Source: CBDCME01 sp965218865 (GTDB lineage: Bacteria; Pseudomonadota; Alphaproteobacteria; JAAXGF01). Taken from it: DNA of 19,110 bases. Where the stretch lies: NCBI GenBank assembly GCA_965218865.1, contig CBDCME010000034.1, forward strand, positions 1-19,110. Direction: 5' to 3'. A program made the translations under genes and the position numbers. The notes beneath the pieces are model-generated. The model saw only the letters and a list, made by a program, of their open reading frames with translations, did not search any database and was not told the origin of the DNA. Within the stretch, counting starts at the first letter, position 1, and every line of letters starts with the position of its first letter. Below are positions 1 to 6,500 of this stretch, piece after piece.

Positions 1-471
1 ATCGTCGCGATTGCGGCGGAAGTCCGAGGGCGGGGCACTGGCCGGATCCGAATGAGCCGCGTCGAGGATGTGGCTGCGAGGAGCCTGATCCCGTTTGTCC
101 AAACAACCGTGGCGCCTGGCGCGACCGTCCGAACCGATGGCTGGTCAGCCTACAGTGGTCTGGCGAACCAAGGCTATGACCACCAGCCGAGATCCATTTC
201 CGCCAGTGGCGACCCGGCCCACATCGTCATGCCACGAGTGCATCGCGTGGCCGCTCTGCTTGATCGCTGGTGGCTGGGCATCCACCATGGTGCCATCGAT
301 GCCGACCATCTCGACTACTATCTCGACGAGTTCACTTTCCGATTCAATCGCCGCCGTTCGCAGGCTCGTGGCCTGCTTTTCTTCCGACTGCTCCAGCAGG
401 CGGTGCAGCACGAGCCGGTCCCCTACAAGGGCCTGGTCGGCGGTCATCGCAGCCTCGGAAACCAAATGTAG
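1..471 (+). CDS. IS1595-family (ISXO2-like) transposase, C-terminal part
   Basis: This is a DDE-type transposase that would cut and move its own element. The frame is open from base 1, so the gene starts left of the window and only about 156 C-terminal residues are visible. Family signs are the TDGWSAYSGL segment carrying one catalytic Asp, the HRVAALLDRWWLGIHHGAI helix region, and the YLDEFTFRFNRRRSQARG block followed by RLLQQAV and a PVPY motif, all typical of the ISXO2-like domain. The first catalytic Asp and the N-terminal zinc-ribbon region expected in this family are off-window. The visible part has no frame break, so the transposase could be active. The TAG stop directly precedes the presumed terminal repeat. 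Confidence 0.85.
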   Translation: MVAIAAEVRGRGTGRIRMSRVEDVAARSLIPFVQTTVAPGATVRTDGWSAYSGLANQGYDHQPRSISASGDPAHIVMPRVHRVAALLDRWWLGIHHGAIDADHLDYYLDEFTFRFNRRRSQARGLLFFRLLQQAVQHEPVPYKGLVGGHRSLGNQM

Positions 472-497
472 GGGATACGAGAGCGAAGTGGATACCC
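1..497 (+). mobile_element. IS1595-family insertion sequence, right-hand part
   Basis: The element enters from the left edge of the window and contains the C-terminal part of its transposase. Its right end is placed at about 497 by inference: hydrolase coding sequence homologous to DUF6282 resumes just after it, and the 27 bases between the transposase stop and that point (471-497, ending GTGGATACCC) look like a terminal inverted repeat. The left end and the matching inverted repeat lie outside the window, so the exact boundary and any 8-bp target duplication cannot be confirmed. The family assignment is from the transposase sequence; the boundary is approximate. Confidence 0.7.
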
Positions 498-971
498 AGT
501 TATCTGAATACGGGACATGTCTCGGGCGAAGAGGCCAAACGGCTTGTCGACCTTGCCGGTACTTACGGCATCAAAAACGTCGTCATCGCCGAACACGCCT
601 TGGCGGAATTGTCGATCGAAGAACAGAAACTCGTAGCGGAGAAAGGAGCGTATTTGGAACACTCGGTAGCCCAGTTTATTGGAGCCGGGGCTATCCCAAG
701 AACCCACTATTATGTTGAATCCGACTACATGTACGACGTCGTCCTCGATGTAGCCAAACACCGGCCCAATCTTCGAGGTTTGGGCGACCAGATCCGCGAA
801 ATCGGCCCCGAGCATTTCATTATCAGTTCTGACTACGGCATACGGGCTCTTCCGACGCCCGTCGAGGGCATGCGGATGGCGGTAGCATGCTTTCTCGATA
901 TGGACTTCTCATCGGAAGACATCCGAACCATGATGTGCACCAATCCGGCGAGGCTTCTGAGCCTCGAGTAG
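498..971 (+). pseudogene. DUF6282-type metal-dependent hydrolase, 3' fragment cut by the IS
   Basis: About 157 residues of an amidohydrolase-like protein follow the IS end in one open frame, with no start codon of their own that makes sense. The fragment shows the block TGHVSGEEAKRLVDLA, a central IKNVVIAEHA strand with a possible metal-ligand His, YLEHSVAQFIGAGA, IISSDYG with an acidic residue placed like the last metal ligand of TIM-barrel hydrolases, and NPARLLSLE at the C-terminus. This pattern matches DUF6282 proteins, whose substrate is generally unknown. The N-terminal half is missing, most simply because the IS inserted into the gene; the rest may lie just left of the window. It stands at the head of the aspartate dehydrogenase and CoA-transferase genes and was probably their operon partner. 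Confidence 0.7.
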
Positions 972-1029
972 TCATTGTGTCCGGTTCCAGTAATTGCCGC
1001 TGTTGAATGGCTCATGCGCGCCAAAGGGA

Positions 1030-1830
1030 ATGGGTGACGAATCGAATTCTGAGTGTCGTTCGAAACGCCTAACCGTCGGTCTGCTTGGCCTGGGTTCCAT
1101 CGGATTGTCGGTCGTCCAGCTACTCCATGGAGGGTCTGGGCCGCAAATTGTCGGTGCCCTGGTCCAGCGCCATTGCGTGCGAGGCGATATTCATGACGTT
1201 CCGATTGTCCACTCGCTGAATGATCTCCTCGACTTCCGTCCCGACGTCATCGCAGAAGTAGCGGGGCACTCTGCGCTCAAAGCCTACGGTCCCACAATTC
1301 TGCGATCTCAAAGCGATCTCGTAATCGTCAGTGTTGGAGCCCTCGCCGACCAGGATTTTTTCAACGAACTCCATGCGGCAGCCTCGGCCACCGGCAGAAC
1401 CGTGGAGATCGTCGCCGCTGCGATCGGCGCGTTGGATGCGATAGCTGCTGCGGCCGACGGTAGACTGGATGGAGTCACATAACTTGTTCGGAGACCTTCG
1501 GACCAACAATTGCCACATGTCATGTCCTACGACGCTGCGGCGGAAACAGAGATCTTCTCTGGTTCCGCCAGGGAAGCTGCCTTGAGGTTTCCCGAGACCC
1601 TCAACGCAGCGGCGGCATTGGGGTTTGCGGGTTTAGGACTGGACCGAACGGAGGTCCGAGTCGTGGTCGATCCGACGATCGACGAGATTAATCATGAGAT
1701 CGTTGCGACCGGTCGATTTGGCCGACTCAGTATGAGCGTCGCGAACCCCGAGAGCCCATCGCGGTTGGTGGCCATGAGTGTTGTGCGAGCGCTGCAGTCC
1801 CGATCGGGGGCGCCGATACGTATCGTCTGA
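1030..1830 (+). pseudogene. L-aspartate dehydrogenase-like gene with an in-frame stop
   Basis: The reading frame encodes an NAD(P)-dependent L-aspartate dehydrogenase (NadX/DUF108 type), which converts L-aspartate to iminoaspartate. The N-terminal half has the Rossmann loop VGLLGLGSIG, then EVAGHSALKAYG, SVGALAD and AAIGALDAIAAAA. The C-terminal half has FSGSAREAALRFPETLNAAA, FAGLGLDRTEVRVVVDP and NHEI, where the His matches the family's catalytic His. The two halves are in the same frame, separated only by TAA at 1480-1482, where relatives have Tyr (VTY). A single base change from TAC or TAT explains it. Without it the product is 266 residues, the normal family length. The start is uncertain: ATG 1030 gives the usual N-terminus, TTG 994 would add 12 residues. 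It lies 32 bases before the CoA-transferase A gene. Either a true pseudogene or a sequencing error. Confidence 0.75.
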
Positions 1831-1862
1831 GCTGACCCATAAGGAAAAAAGGGAGCCGGGAA

Positions 1863-2591
1863 GTGAGAAACAAGGTCCTCGAAACCTTTGACGAGGCGGT
1901 GGCGGATATCCCGGACGGCGCTAGCATCATGGTGGGTGGGTTCGGTCCTCCGGGGTTGCCCCAGAACCTGATCGCGGCCCTGCTCCGGCACGCGCCGAAG
2001 GAACTCACCATCATCGTCAACCGGGCGGACCAGACGTGGGCCAAGGCCCACTCGGGCATGCTGGTGGAGCAGGGCCTGGTCCGCAAGGTGTGCTGCGCCT
2101 TCTCTGCCGCAACCCACCCCTCGAGGGTGGCGGAGTTCGACCGGCTTCACGAGGCCGGCGCGTTCGAGGCGGAGCTGATGCCCCAGGGGACCTTGGTGGA
2201 GCGGATACGGGCCACCGCGGCCGGCATCGGCGCCTTCTACACGCCTGCCGGCGTCGGCACCGAGATCGCGGACTGCAAGGAGCACAAGGTTATCGGCGGA
2301 CGAACCTATATCCTCGAGTATCCCCTGCCCGCCGACTACGCCTTCATTCGCGCGAGCCGGGCCGACACCTTCGGCAACTTACAATACCACCTGACCCAAC
2401 GGAACTTCAGCCCGGTGATGGCCATGGCCGCCGAGACGACCATCGCCGAGATCGAGGGGGACATCGTCGAGGTGGGGACCTTCGATCCCGACAACGTCCA
2501 CACGGCGGGCATCTTCGTCGATCGCGTCGTCAAGATTCCGCCGCCGCCCGAAGGGCTGTGGACCGTGCCTAGCGATCTTCGCGCGCGATAG
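1863..2591 (+). CDS. 3-oxoacid CoA-transferase, subunit A
   Basis: This is the alpha subunit of a two-gene family I CoA-transferase, which moves CoA from a donor such as succinyl-CoA to a 3-oxo acid in the cytoplasm. The glycine-rich CoA-binding motif MVGGFGPPGLPQNLI lies at about residues 23-37. Further family blocks are FYTPAGVGTEIADCKE, YILEYPLPADYAFIRA, ADTFGNLQYHLTQRNF and the C-terminal VEVGTFDPDNVHTAGIFVDR. The length of 242 residues is slightly above the usual 230-235. The start is GTG at 1863, preceded by GGGAG at 1851-1855 with good spacing. It is 32 bases behind the aspartate dehydrogenase gene and 16 bases before subunit B, so the genes are almost certainly co-transcribed. The substrate (acetoacetate, 3-oxoadipate or another 3-oxo acid) cannot be decided from the sequence. 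Confidence 0.92.
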   Translation: MRNKVLETFDEAVADIPDGASIMVGGFGPPGLPQNLIAALLRHAPKELTIIVNRADQTWAKAHSGMLVEQGLVRKVCCAFSAATHPSRVAEFDRLHEAGAFEAELMPQGTLVERIRATAAGIGAFYTPAGVGTEIADCKEHKVIGGRTYILEYPLPADYAFIRASRADTFGNLQYHLTQRNFSPVMAMAAETTIAEIEGDIVEVGTFDPDNVHTAGIFVDRVVKIPPPPEGLWTVPSDLRAR

Positions 2592-2607
2592 GCCAAAGGG
2601 AAGAGCC

Positions 2608-3288
2608 ATGACCAATCGGGAAAGGAAACCCATGGACCGGCAGACCATGTGCAACCGCCTGGCCATGGAGTTCGAGGACGACTGGGTGGTGAATCTGGGG
2701 GCGGGAATGCCGACGCTCTGCTCCAACCATCCGTTCGTGGACCGCGACATCATCTTCCAGTCGGAGAACGGGCTGATCGGTTACGGTCCCCTTGCCAAGG
2801 AAGGGGAGGAAGACCCCAACTGCGTGAACGCGGGGTCCCAATACGTCGTCTTGAGGCCCGGCACCGCCGTCGTTCACCACGTCGATTCGTTCACCATCAT
2901 TCGCGGCGGCTACGTGGATGTGACCGTGCTCGGCGCTTACGAAGTGGCCGAGAACGGGGACTTCGCGAACTGGAAGATGGCCGGGCGCAAGGGCGGAAGC
3001 ATCGGCGGCGCAATGGACTTGGCGGTGGGCGCCAAGCGGGTGTGGATCGCCATGGAGCACATGACCCGAGACGGTAAGCCGCGGCTTCTGAAGCGCTGTT
3101 CCCTGCCGGTGACGGCCGTCGGCGTGGTCGGCATGGTGGCGACGGACCTCGGCCTGTTCGAGGTGACGGACGGGGGCTTCACACTCAGAGAGATCGCGCC
3201 CGGCTATGCGCCGCAAGAGGTCCAGGCGGTCACCGAGGCCAAACTCGCCATCGCCGATGACCTGAAGACATTCCGCGGAGCAATCTGA
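2608..3288 (+). CDS. 3-oxoacid CoA-transferase, subunit B
   Basis: This beta subunit carries the catalytic glutamate of the CoA-transferase. The SENG motif in IIFQSENGLIGYGP places it at Glu53, the residue that forms the glutamyl-CoA thioester. Other hallmarks are VVNLGAGMPTL near the N-terminus, SFTIIRGGYVDVTVLGAYEV and WKMAGRKGGSIGGAMDL in the middle, and CSLPVTAVGVVGMVATDLGLFEV towards the end. The 226-residue length is close to normal (210-225). Two starts are possible: ATG 2608 after AAGGGAAG, and ATG 2632 after AAAGGAAA; the second gives the common N-terminus MDRQTMCNRLAMEF. It should form a heterotetramer with subunit A, encoded 16 bases upstream. No gene follows for about 450 bases, so it ends the operon. 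Confidence 0.92.
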   Translation: MTNRERKPMDRQTMCNRLAMEFEDDWVVNLGAGMPTLCSNHPFVDRDIIFQSENGLIGYGPLAKEGEEDPNCVNAGSQYVVLRPGTAVVHHVDSFTIIRGGYVDVTVLGAYEVAENGDFANWKMAGRKGGSIGGAMDLAVGAKRVWIAMEHMTRDGKPRLLKRCSLPVTAVGVVGMVATDLGLFEVTDGGFTLREIAPGYAPQEVQAVTEAKLAIADDLKTFRGAI

Positions 3289-3421
3289 ACCCGACCAAAA
3301 AGCGAACGCCGGCCGAAGTTCGAATTGCCTTGTTCGAGGACGTCACCCGCGGAACTTGGACAGCGAATCGAGATGCCGTGCCCGACCGGGCCGCATTCCG
3401 AGCCGCATCAACCCTCGAAAA

Positions 3422-3439
3422 GGCGTCCTGACGGACGCC
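3422..3439 (-). terminator. hairpin, possible terminator on the - strand
   Basis: The arms GGCGTCC and GGACGCC pair perfectly (7 bp) around a 4-base loop. Read on the - strand, the stem is followed at once by a short TTTT. It lies about 300 bases downstream of the LysR stop, so it could end that transcript, but the T-run is short. Confidence 0.35.
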
Positions 3440-3690
3440 GCGATCTCGCCCGTTAAAAAAAGATGCCGGGCGATCGGGGATCCCCGGCAAGTTGAAATGG
3501 GAGGCTTCACGTCTGGGAGACTTATGGCCCCAGCCCGCTGCGGGGGCGTCGGGATCACGGGCTCAGGTCGCGTTCCCGGATCCCGTTTATTCGGGTCGAA
3601 ATGCCACGCGTCGCCACACGGCATCACCCGTATCCGATTGAACCTGTATAGGGCTTCGGGGCGGGTGCGACTACAACCGTTACGACACCT

Positions 3691-3715
3691 CCGGTATGCA
3701 GAAAACGCATACCGG
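3691..3715. terminator. perfect 9-bp hairpin just past the LysR stop
   Basis: CCGGTATGC and GCATACCGG pair perfectly around the loop AGAAAAC. It starts 21 bases downstream of the LysR stop codon, the position expected of a 3' stem-loop, but neither strand shows a T-run after it. It may stabilise the mRNA end or be a factor-dependent termination site. Confidence 0.4.
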
Positions 3716-3736
3716 AAACCCGCGGCAAGCGCCTCG

Positions 3737-4651
3737 TCAGGCGACCTTCGATGGTCCGTGCGAGAGCCCCGCCTCGGCCACCTTGCGCAGTAGGAAGTCG
3801 CGAAAGACGCTGATGCGCTTGGAATCGCGCAACTCTTCGGGATAGACGAAATAGGTGTCGTAGGTGGGGCCCAGCATGTGCGGCAATATCTCGACCAGGT
3901 TGTCCGCTTCGCGGCTCATGTATTCGGGCAACGCGCCGATCCCGAGCCCGCTCTGGACGGCCCGGAATATCCCGTAGACGTTGTTCACCCTGAGCGCCGC
4001 CTTGCGCCGGCGGGCGCGCGGCAGGTCCGCTTCCAAGAGCCAGTTGCCCCGCGCTACCGGCGGGGTCGCGCTTTCGCCGTAGACGATGAGCGCGTGACGG
4101 TCCAGCTCGTCGGCCGTCTCGGGCACGCCGTGCTCGCGCAAATACTCGGGCGCCGCATAGATGTGGTAGCGGACGTTCATCAGGTGGCGCTGAACCAGGT
4201 TCGGCTGGCGCGGCGGCCACATGCGGATGGCCACGTCCGCCTCGCGCATGGAAATGTCCATTTCGCCGTCGTCGAGGACCAGGCTCAGGGAGATGTCGGG
4301 ATAGACCTCGATGAATTCCTTGATCCGCGAAGTCAGCCAGACCGACCCAAAGGCGACCGTCGTCGTGACCTTGAGGCGGCCTTGCGGGCGCTCCTTCGCC
4401 TCGCGGAGACGACTCTCGACCAATGTCAACTCGTGGAAGACGTCGGCGGTCGTGCGCAACAAAAGCTCGCCCTGCTCGGTCAGGATCAGGCCGCGCGCGT
4501 GACGGTGAAAGAGCGCGACGTTCAGGCTTTCTTCGAGGCCGCTGATCTGGCGGCTCACCGCCGACTGGCTGAGGTTCAAGTCCTCGGCCGCATGGGTCAG
4601 GCTGCCCGCCTCGGCGACCGCATTGAAGATGCGAAGCTTGTCCCAGTCCAT
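3737..4651 (-). CDS. LysR-family transcriptional regulator
   Basis: This is a 304-residue DNA-binding regulator of usual LysR length. The N-terminal winged helix-turn-helix covers about residues 1-60, with the motif GSLTHAAEDLNLSQSAVSRQ and then LEESLNVALFHRHARGLILTEQG. After a linker helix, the substrate-binding domain (about 90-300) starts with GRLKVTTTVAFGSVWL and includes MREADVAIRM, where LysR proteins typically build the effector site. There is no signal peptide, as expected for a cytoplasmic regulator. It lies 57 bases downstream of trxB on the same strand and is probably co-transcribed with it. LysR genes next to trxB are familiar in alphaproteobacteria, but the target and effector are unknown. 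A direct role in redox control is only a guess from the neighbour. Confidence 0.92.
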   Translation of the reverse strand: MDWDKLRIFNAVAEAGSLTHAAEDLNLSQSAVSRQISGLEESLNVALFHRHARGLILTEQGELLLRTTADVFHELTLVESRLREAKERPQGRLKVTTTVAFGSVWLTSRIKEFIEVYPDISLSLVLDDGEMDISMREADVAIRMWPPRQPNLVQRHLMNVRYHIYAAPEYLREHGVPETADELDRHALIVYGESATPPVARGNWLLEADLPRARRRKAALRVNNVYGIFRAVQSGLGIGALPEYMSREADNLVEILPHMLGPTYDTYFVYPEELRDSKRISVFRDFLLRKVAEAGLSHGPSKVA

Positions 4652-4708
4652 GCGCGTGCGAACCCCGATCGAGCGGCCGCTGCCGCCGCTCGCGATGATG
4701 GCCGGCGC

Positions 4709-5676
4709 CTATTCCGCCGCCTGGGCCGTCTCCTCGGCCTCGGCGAGATACTTCTCGGCCTCCAACGCCCCCATGCAGCCGGTGCCGGCGGCGGTGACGG
4801 CCTGACGGAAGATCTTGTCCTGGACGTCGCCGGCCGCGAATACCCCCGGGACGTTGGTGGCCGTCGAATCCGGCCCCGGTCACGATGTAGCCATCCGCGT
4901 CCAACGCTAGCTGCCCCTTGAACAAATCGGTGTTGGGAAGGTGTCCGATGGCGATGAAGACGCCGTCGGCCGCGATCTCGGAAACCGCGCCGGTCTTGAC
5001 GTTCTTGACCCGGATGCCGGTCACCCCCGGCGGCGAGCCATCGCCGAGAATCTCGTCGGCGACAGTATCCCAACGGATCTCGATCTTTTCGTTTCGGAAC
5101 AACCGGTCCTGCATGGTCTTGTCGGCGCGGAGCGCGTCGCGGCGATGGATCAGCGTCACCTTGGTCGCGAATTTGGTCAGGAACAGGGCCTCCTCGGCGG
5201 CGGTGTTGCCGCCACCGACGACGACCACTTCTCTGTCGCGGAAGAAGAATCCGTCACAGGTGGCGCAGGCCGAGACGCCAAAGCCCATGAAGCGCTCCTC
5301 ACTTTCGAGTCCCAGCCAACGGGCCGAGGCGCCGGTGGCGATCACCAGGGCGTCGCCCCCATAAATGTCACCGGAATCGCCGCTCGCCTCGAACGGGCGG
5401 ACGCTGAGATCGGCCTTAACGACGATGTCGTCGAAGACCCGGGTGCCGACGCTCTCGGCCTGGGCCAGCATCTGCTCCATCAGCCAAGGGCCCTGGACCG
5501 CCTCGGCGAAGCCGGGGTAGTTCTCCACGTCGGTGGTGATGGTGAGCTGGCCTCCCGGTTGCAGGCCCTTGACGAGAATCGGCTCGAGATTCGCGCGCGC
5601 GGCGTAGATCGCGGCCGTGTAACCGGCAGCGCCGGAGCCGACGATCAGAACTCTGGAATGATGGGCGCTCGGGCAT
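4709..5676 (-). CDS. trxB: thioredoxin reductase with two apparent +1 frameshifts
   Basis: The gene encodes the FAD/NADPH-dependent enzyme that reduces thioredoxin in the cytoplasm. Reading through two one-base shifts gives 321 residues, the normal length. The N-terminal part has the FAD-binding segment VLIVGSGAAGYTAAIYAARA and PGGQLTITT, the middle has the redox pair in ACATCDG (Cys137 and Cys140) and the NADPH loop VVVVGGGNTAAEEAL, and the end has TNVPGVFAAGDVQD and QAVTAAGTGCMGALEAEKYL. The first shift lies between the ATG at 5676 and about 5664; dropping one C of the CCC at 5671-5673 yields MPSAHHSRVLIVG. The second is one surplus base in CCCC at 4874-4877. The start is backed by AGGAAGG at 5687-5693. 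No in-frame start exists before residue 50 otherwise, so the FAD loop would be lost. Both shifts sit in homopolymers, which suggests base-calling errors in a usually important gene. Confidence 0.88.
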
Positions 5677-5856
5677 TATGACGCGACCTTCCTCGCGTTG
5701 CGGCCTGTATGGAAGCCCCGCCGGCGACCCTCGGCCCCCGAAAGCGCCGCCGCGCGATTGAAATGGGTGCTGGGGACACGAGTCCACCACAGGCGTGCCT
5801 AAGATATGGCTCGCGGCGGGCGCGCGCAAGCGGACCGGCGCCGATCGTCGGACGCG

Positions 5857-5893
5857 TTGAAACAGAGTTTCGGATTGTAATATAATCTCCCAC
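5857..5893 (+). promoter_or_regulatory. sigma70-type promoter for the lrp gene
   Basis: TTGAAA at 5857-5862 and a perfect TATAAT at 5881-5886 are separated by 18 bases, so transcription should start near 5893, about 45 bases before the Lrp start codon. The predicted leader begins almost at once with a GC hairpin, GGCGGC-ATAAC-GCCGCC (5896-5912), followed by the ribosome binding site GGGAGGA at 5924-5930. The site lies in the 262-base divergent region between trxB and lrp, where Lrp itself could bind both promoters. Confidence 0.7.
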
Positions 5894-5938
5894 TCGGCGG
5901 CATAACGCCGCCCACGCGCCGATGGGAGGACCCAAGCC

Positions 5939-6415
5939 ATGCGCCGGGTCAAGCTGGACGCCATCGATCGCCGCATCCTCCACGATCTTCAGGCGGAAGG
6001 CCGCATCACGAACGTGAAGTTGGCGAGCCGCGCCGGCATCTCGGCGCCGCCATGTCTGCGCCGGGTGCGGATGCTCGAGGCCGCGGGCATCATCCGAGGC
6101 TACCACGCCGATATCGAGCCCAAGGCGCTTGGGTTCAACGTCACCGTCTTCGCCCAGGTGGGTCTGTCGAGCCAGGCGGAACCCGACCTCGAGGGCTTCG
6201 AGGATCTGGTGCGAAGCTGGCCCGAGGTGCGCGCGTGCCACATGCTCGCGGGCGAAACCGATTTCCTTTTGAAGGTGGTGGCCGCGGACTGGGATGCGTA
6301 CCAGCGCTTCCTGACCACGCGGCTGACGGTCGCGCCGAACGTGAGCCACGTCAAGTCCGCCCTTTCGATCCGCGCGTCCAAGTCCGAGCCGGGCGTTCCC
6401 ATCGCCGCCGAGTAG
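5939..6415 (+). CDS. Lrp/AsnC-family transcriptional regulator
   Basis: This 158-residue protein has the two-domain layout of Lrp/AsnC regulators. The N-terminal helix-turn-helix (about residues 5-60) begins LDAIDRRILHDLQAEGRITN and continues with KLASRAGISAPPCLRRVRMLEAAGIIRGY. The C-terminal RAM domain (about 65-145), which binds amino acids and forms the oligomer, contains VTVFAQVGL, VRACHMLAGETDFLLKVVA and LTVAPNVSHVKSALSI. ATG 5939 is supported by GGGAGGA eight bases upstream and by a strong promoter. It is divergent from trxB, a pairing seen in other alphaproteobacteria as I recall. The effector amino acid and regulon cannot be read from the sequence. It is convergent with the CHAT gene; no clear terminator is visible in the 85 bases between them. 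Confidence 0.93.
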   Translation: MRRVKLDAIDRRILHDLQAEGRITNVKLASRAGISAPPCLRRVRMLEAAGIIRGYHADIEPKALGFNVTVFAQVGLSSQAEPDLEGFEDLVRSWPEVRACHMLAGETDFLLKVVAADWDAYQRFLTTRLTVAPNVSHVKSALSIRASKSEPGVPIAAE

Positions 6416-6500
6416 CGACTTGCATGTGAATTGTGTACCGATCGCTCCAACGGAAGATACCCGAAAAGGGAATCTCTCGTTTGAGCCGGTATCGGTTCTA

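Larger units (their letters stand above)
3289..3736. other. non-coding stretch between convergent CoA-transferase and LysR genes
   Basis: I see no credible gene here: the open frames on both strands are short, Arg/Pro-rich and match no family I know. The stretch separates two convergent transcription units. It holds two perfect hairpins, listed separately, and a 12-bp palindrome (CGGGGATCCCCG, 3475-3486) next to a run of seven A residues (3454-3460 region). Confidence 0.6.

Noticed and set aside
1480..1482. Programmed recoding of the stop in the aspartate dehydrogenase gene
   Set aside because: The codon is TAA, not the TGA used for selenocysteine, and no readthrough element is visible; a point mutation is simpler.
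3356..3793. 145-codon + strand frame in the gap before lysR
   Set aside because: Arg/Pro-rich, overlaps the end of lysR antisense, and matches no known family; no convincing ribosome site.
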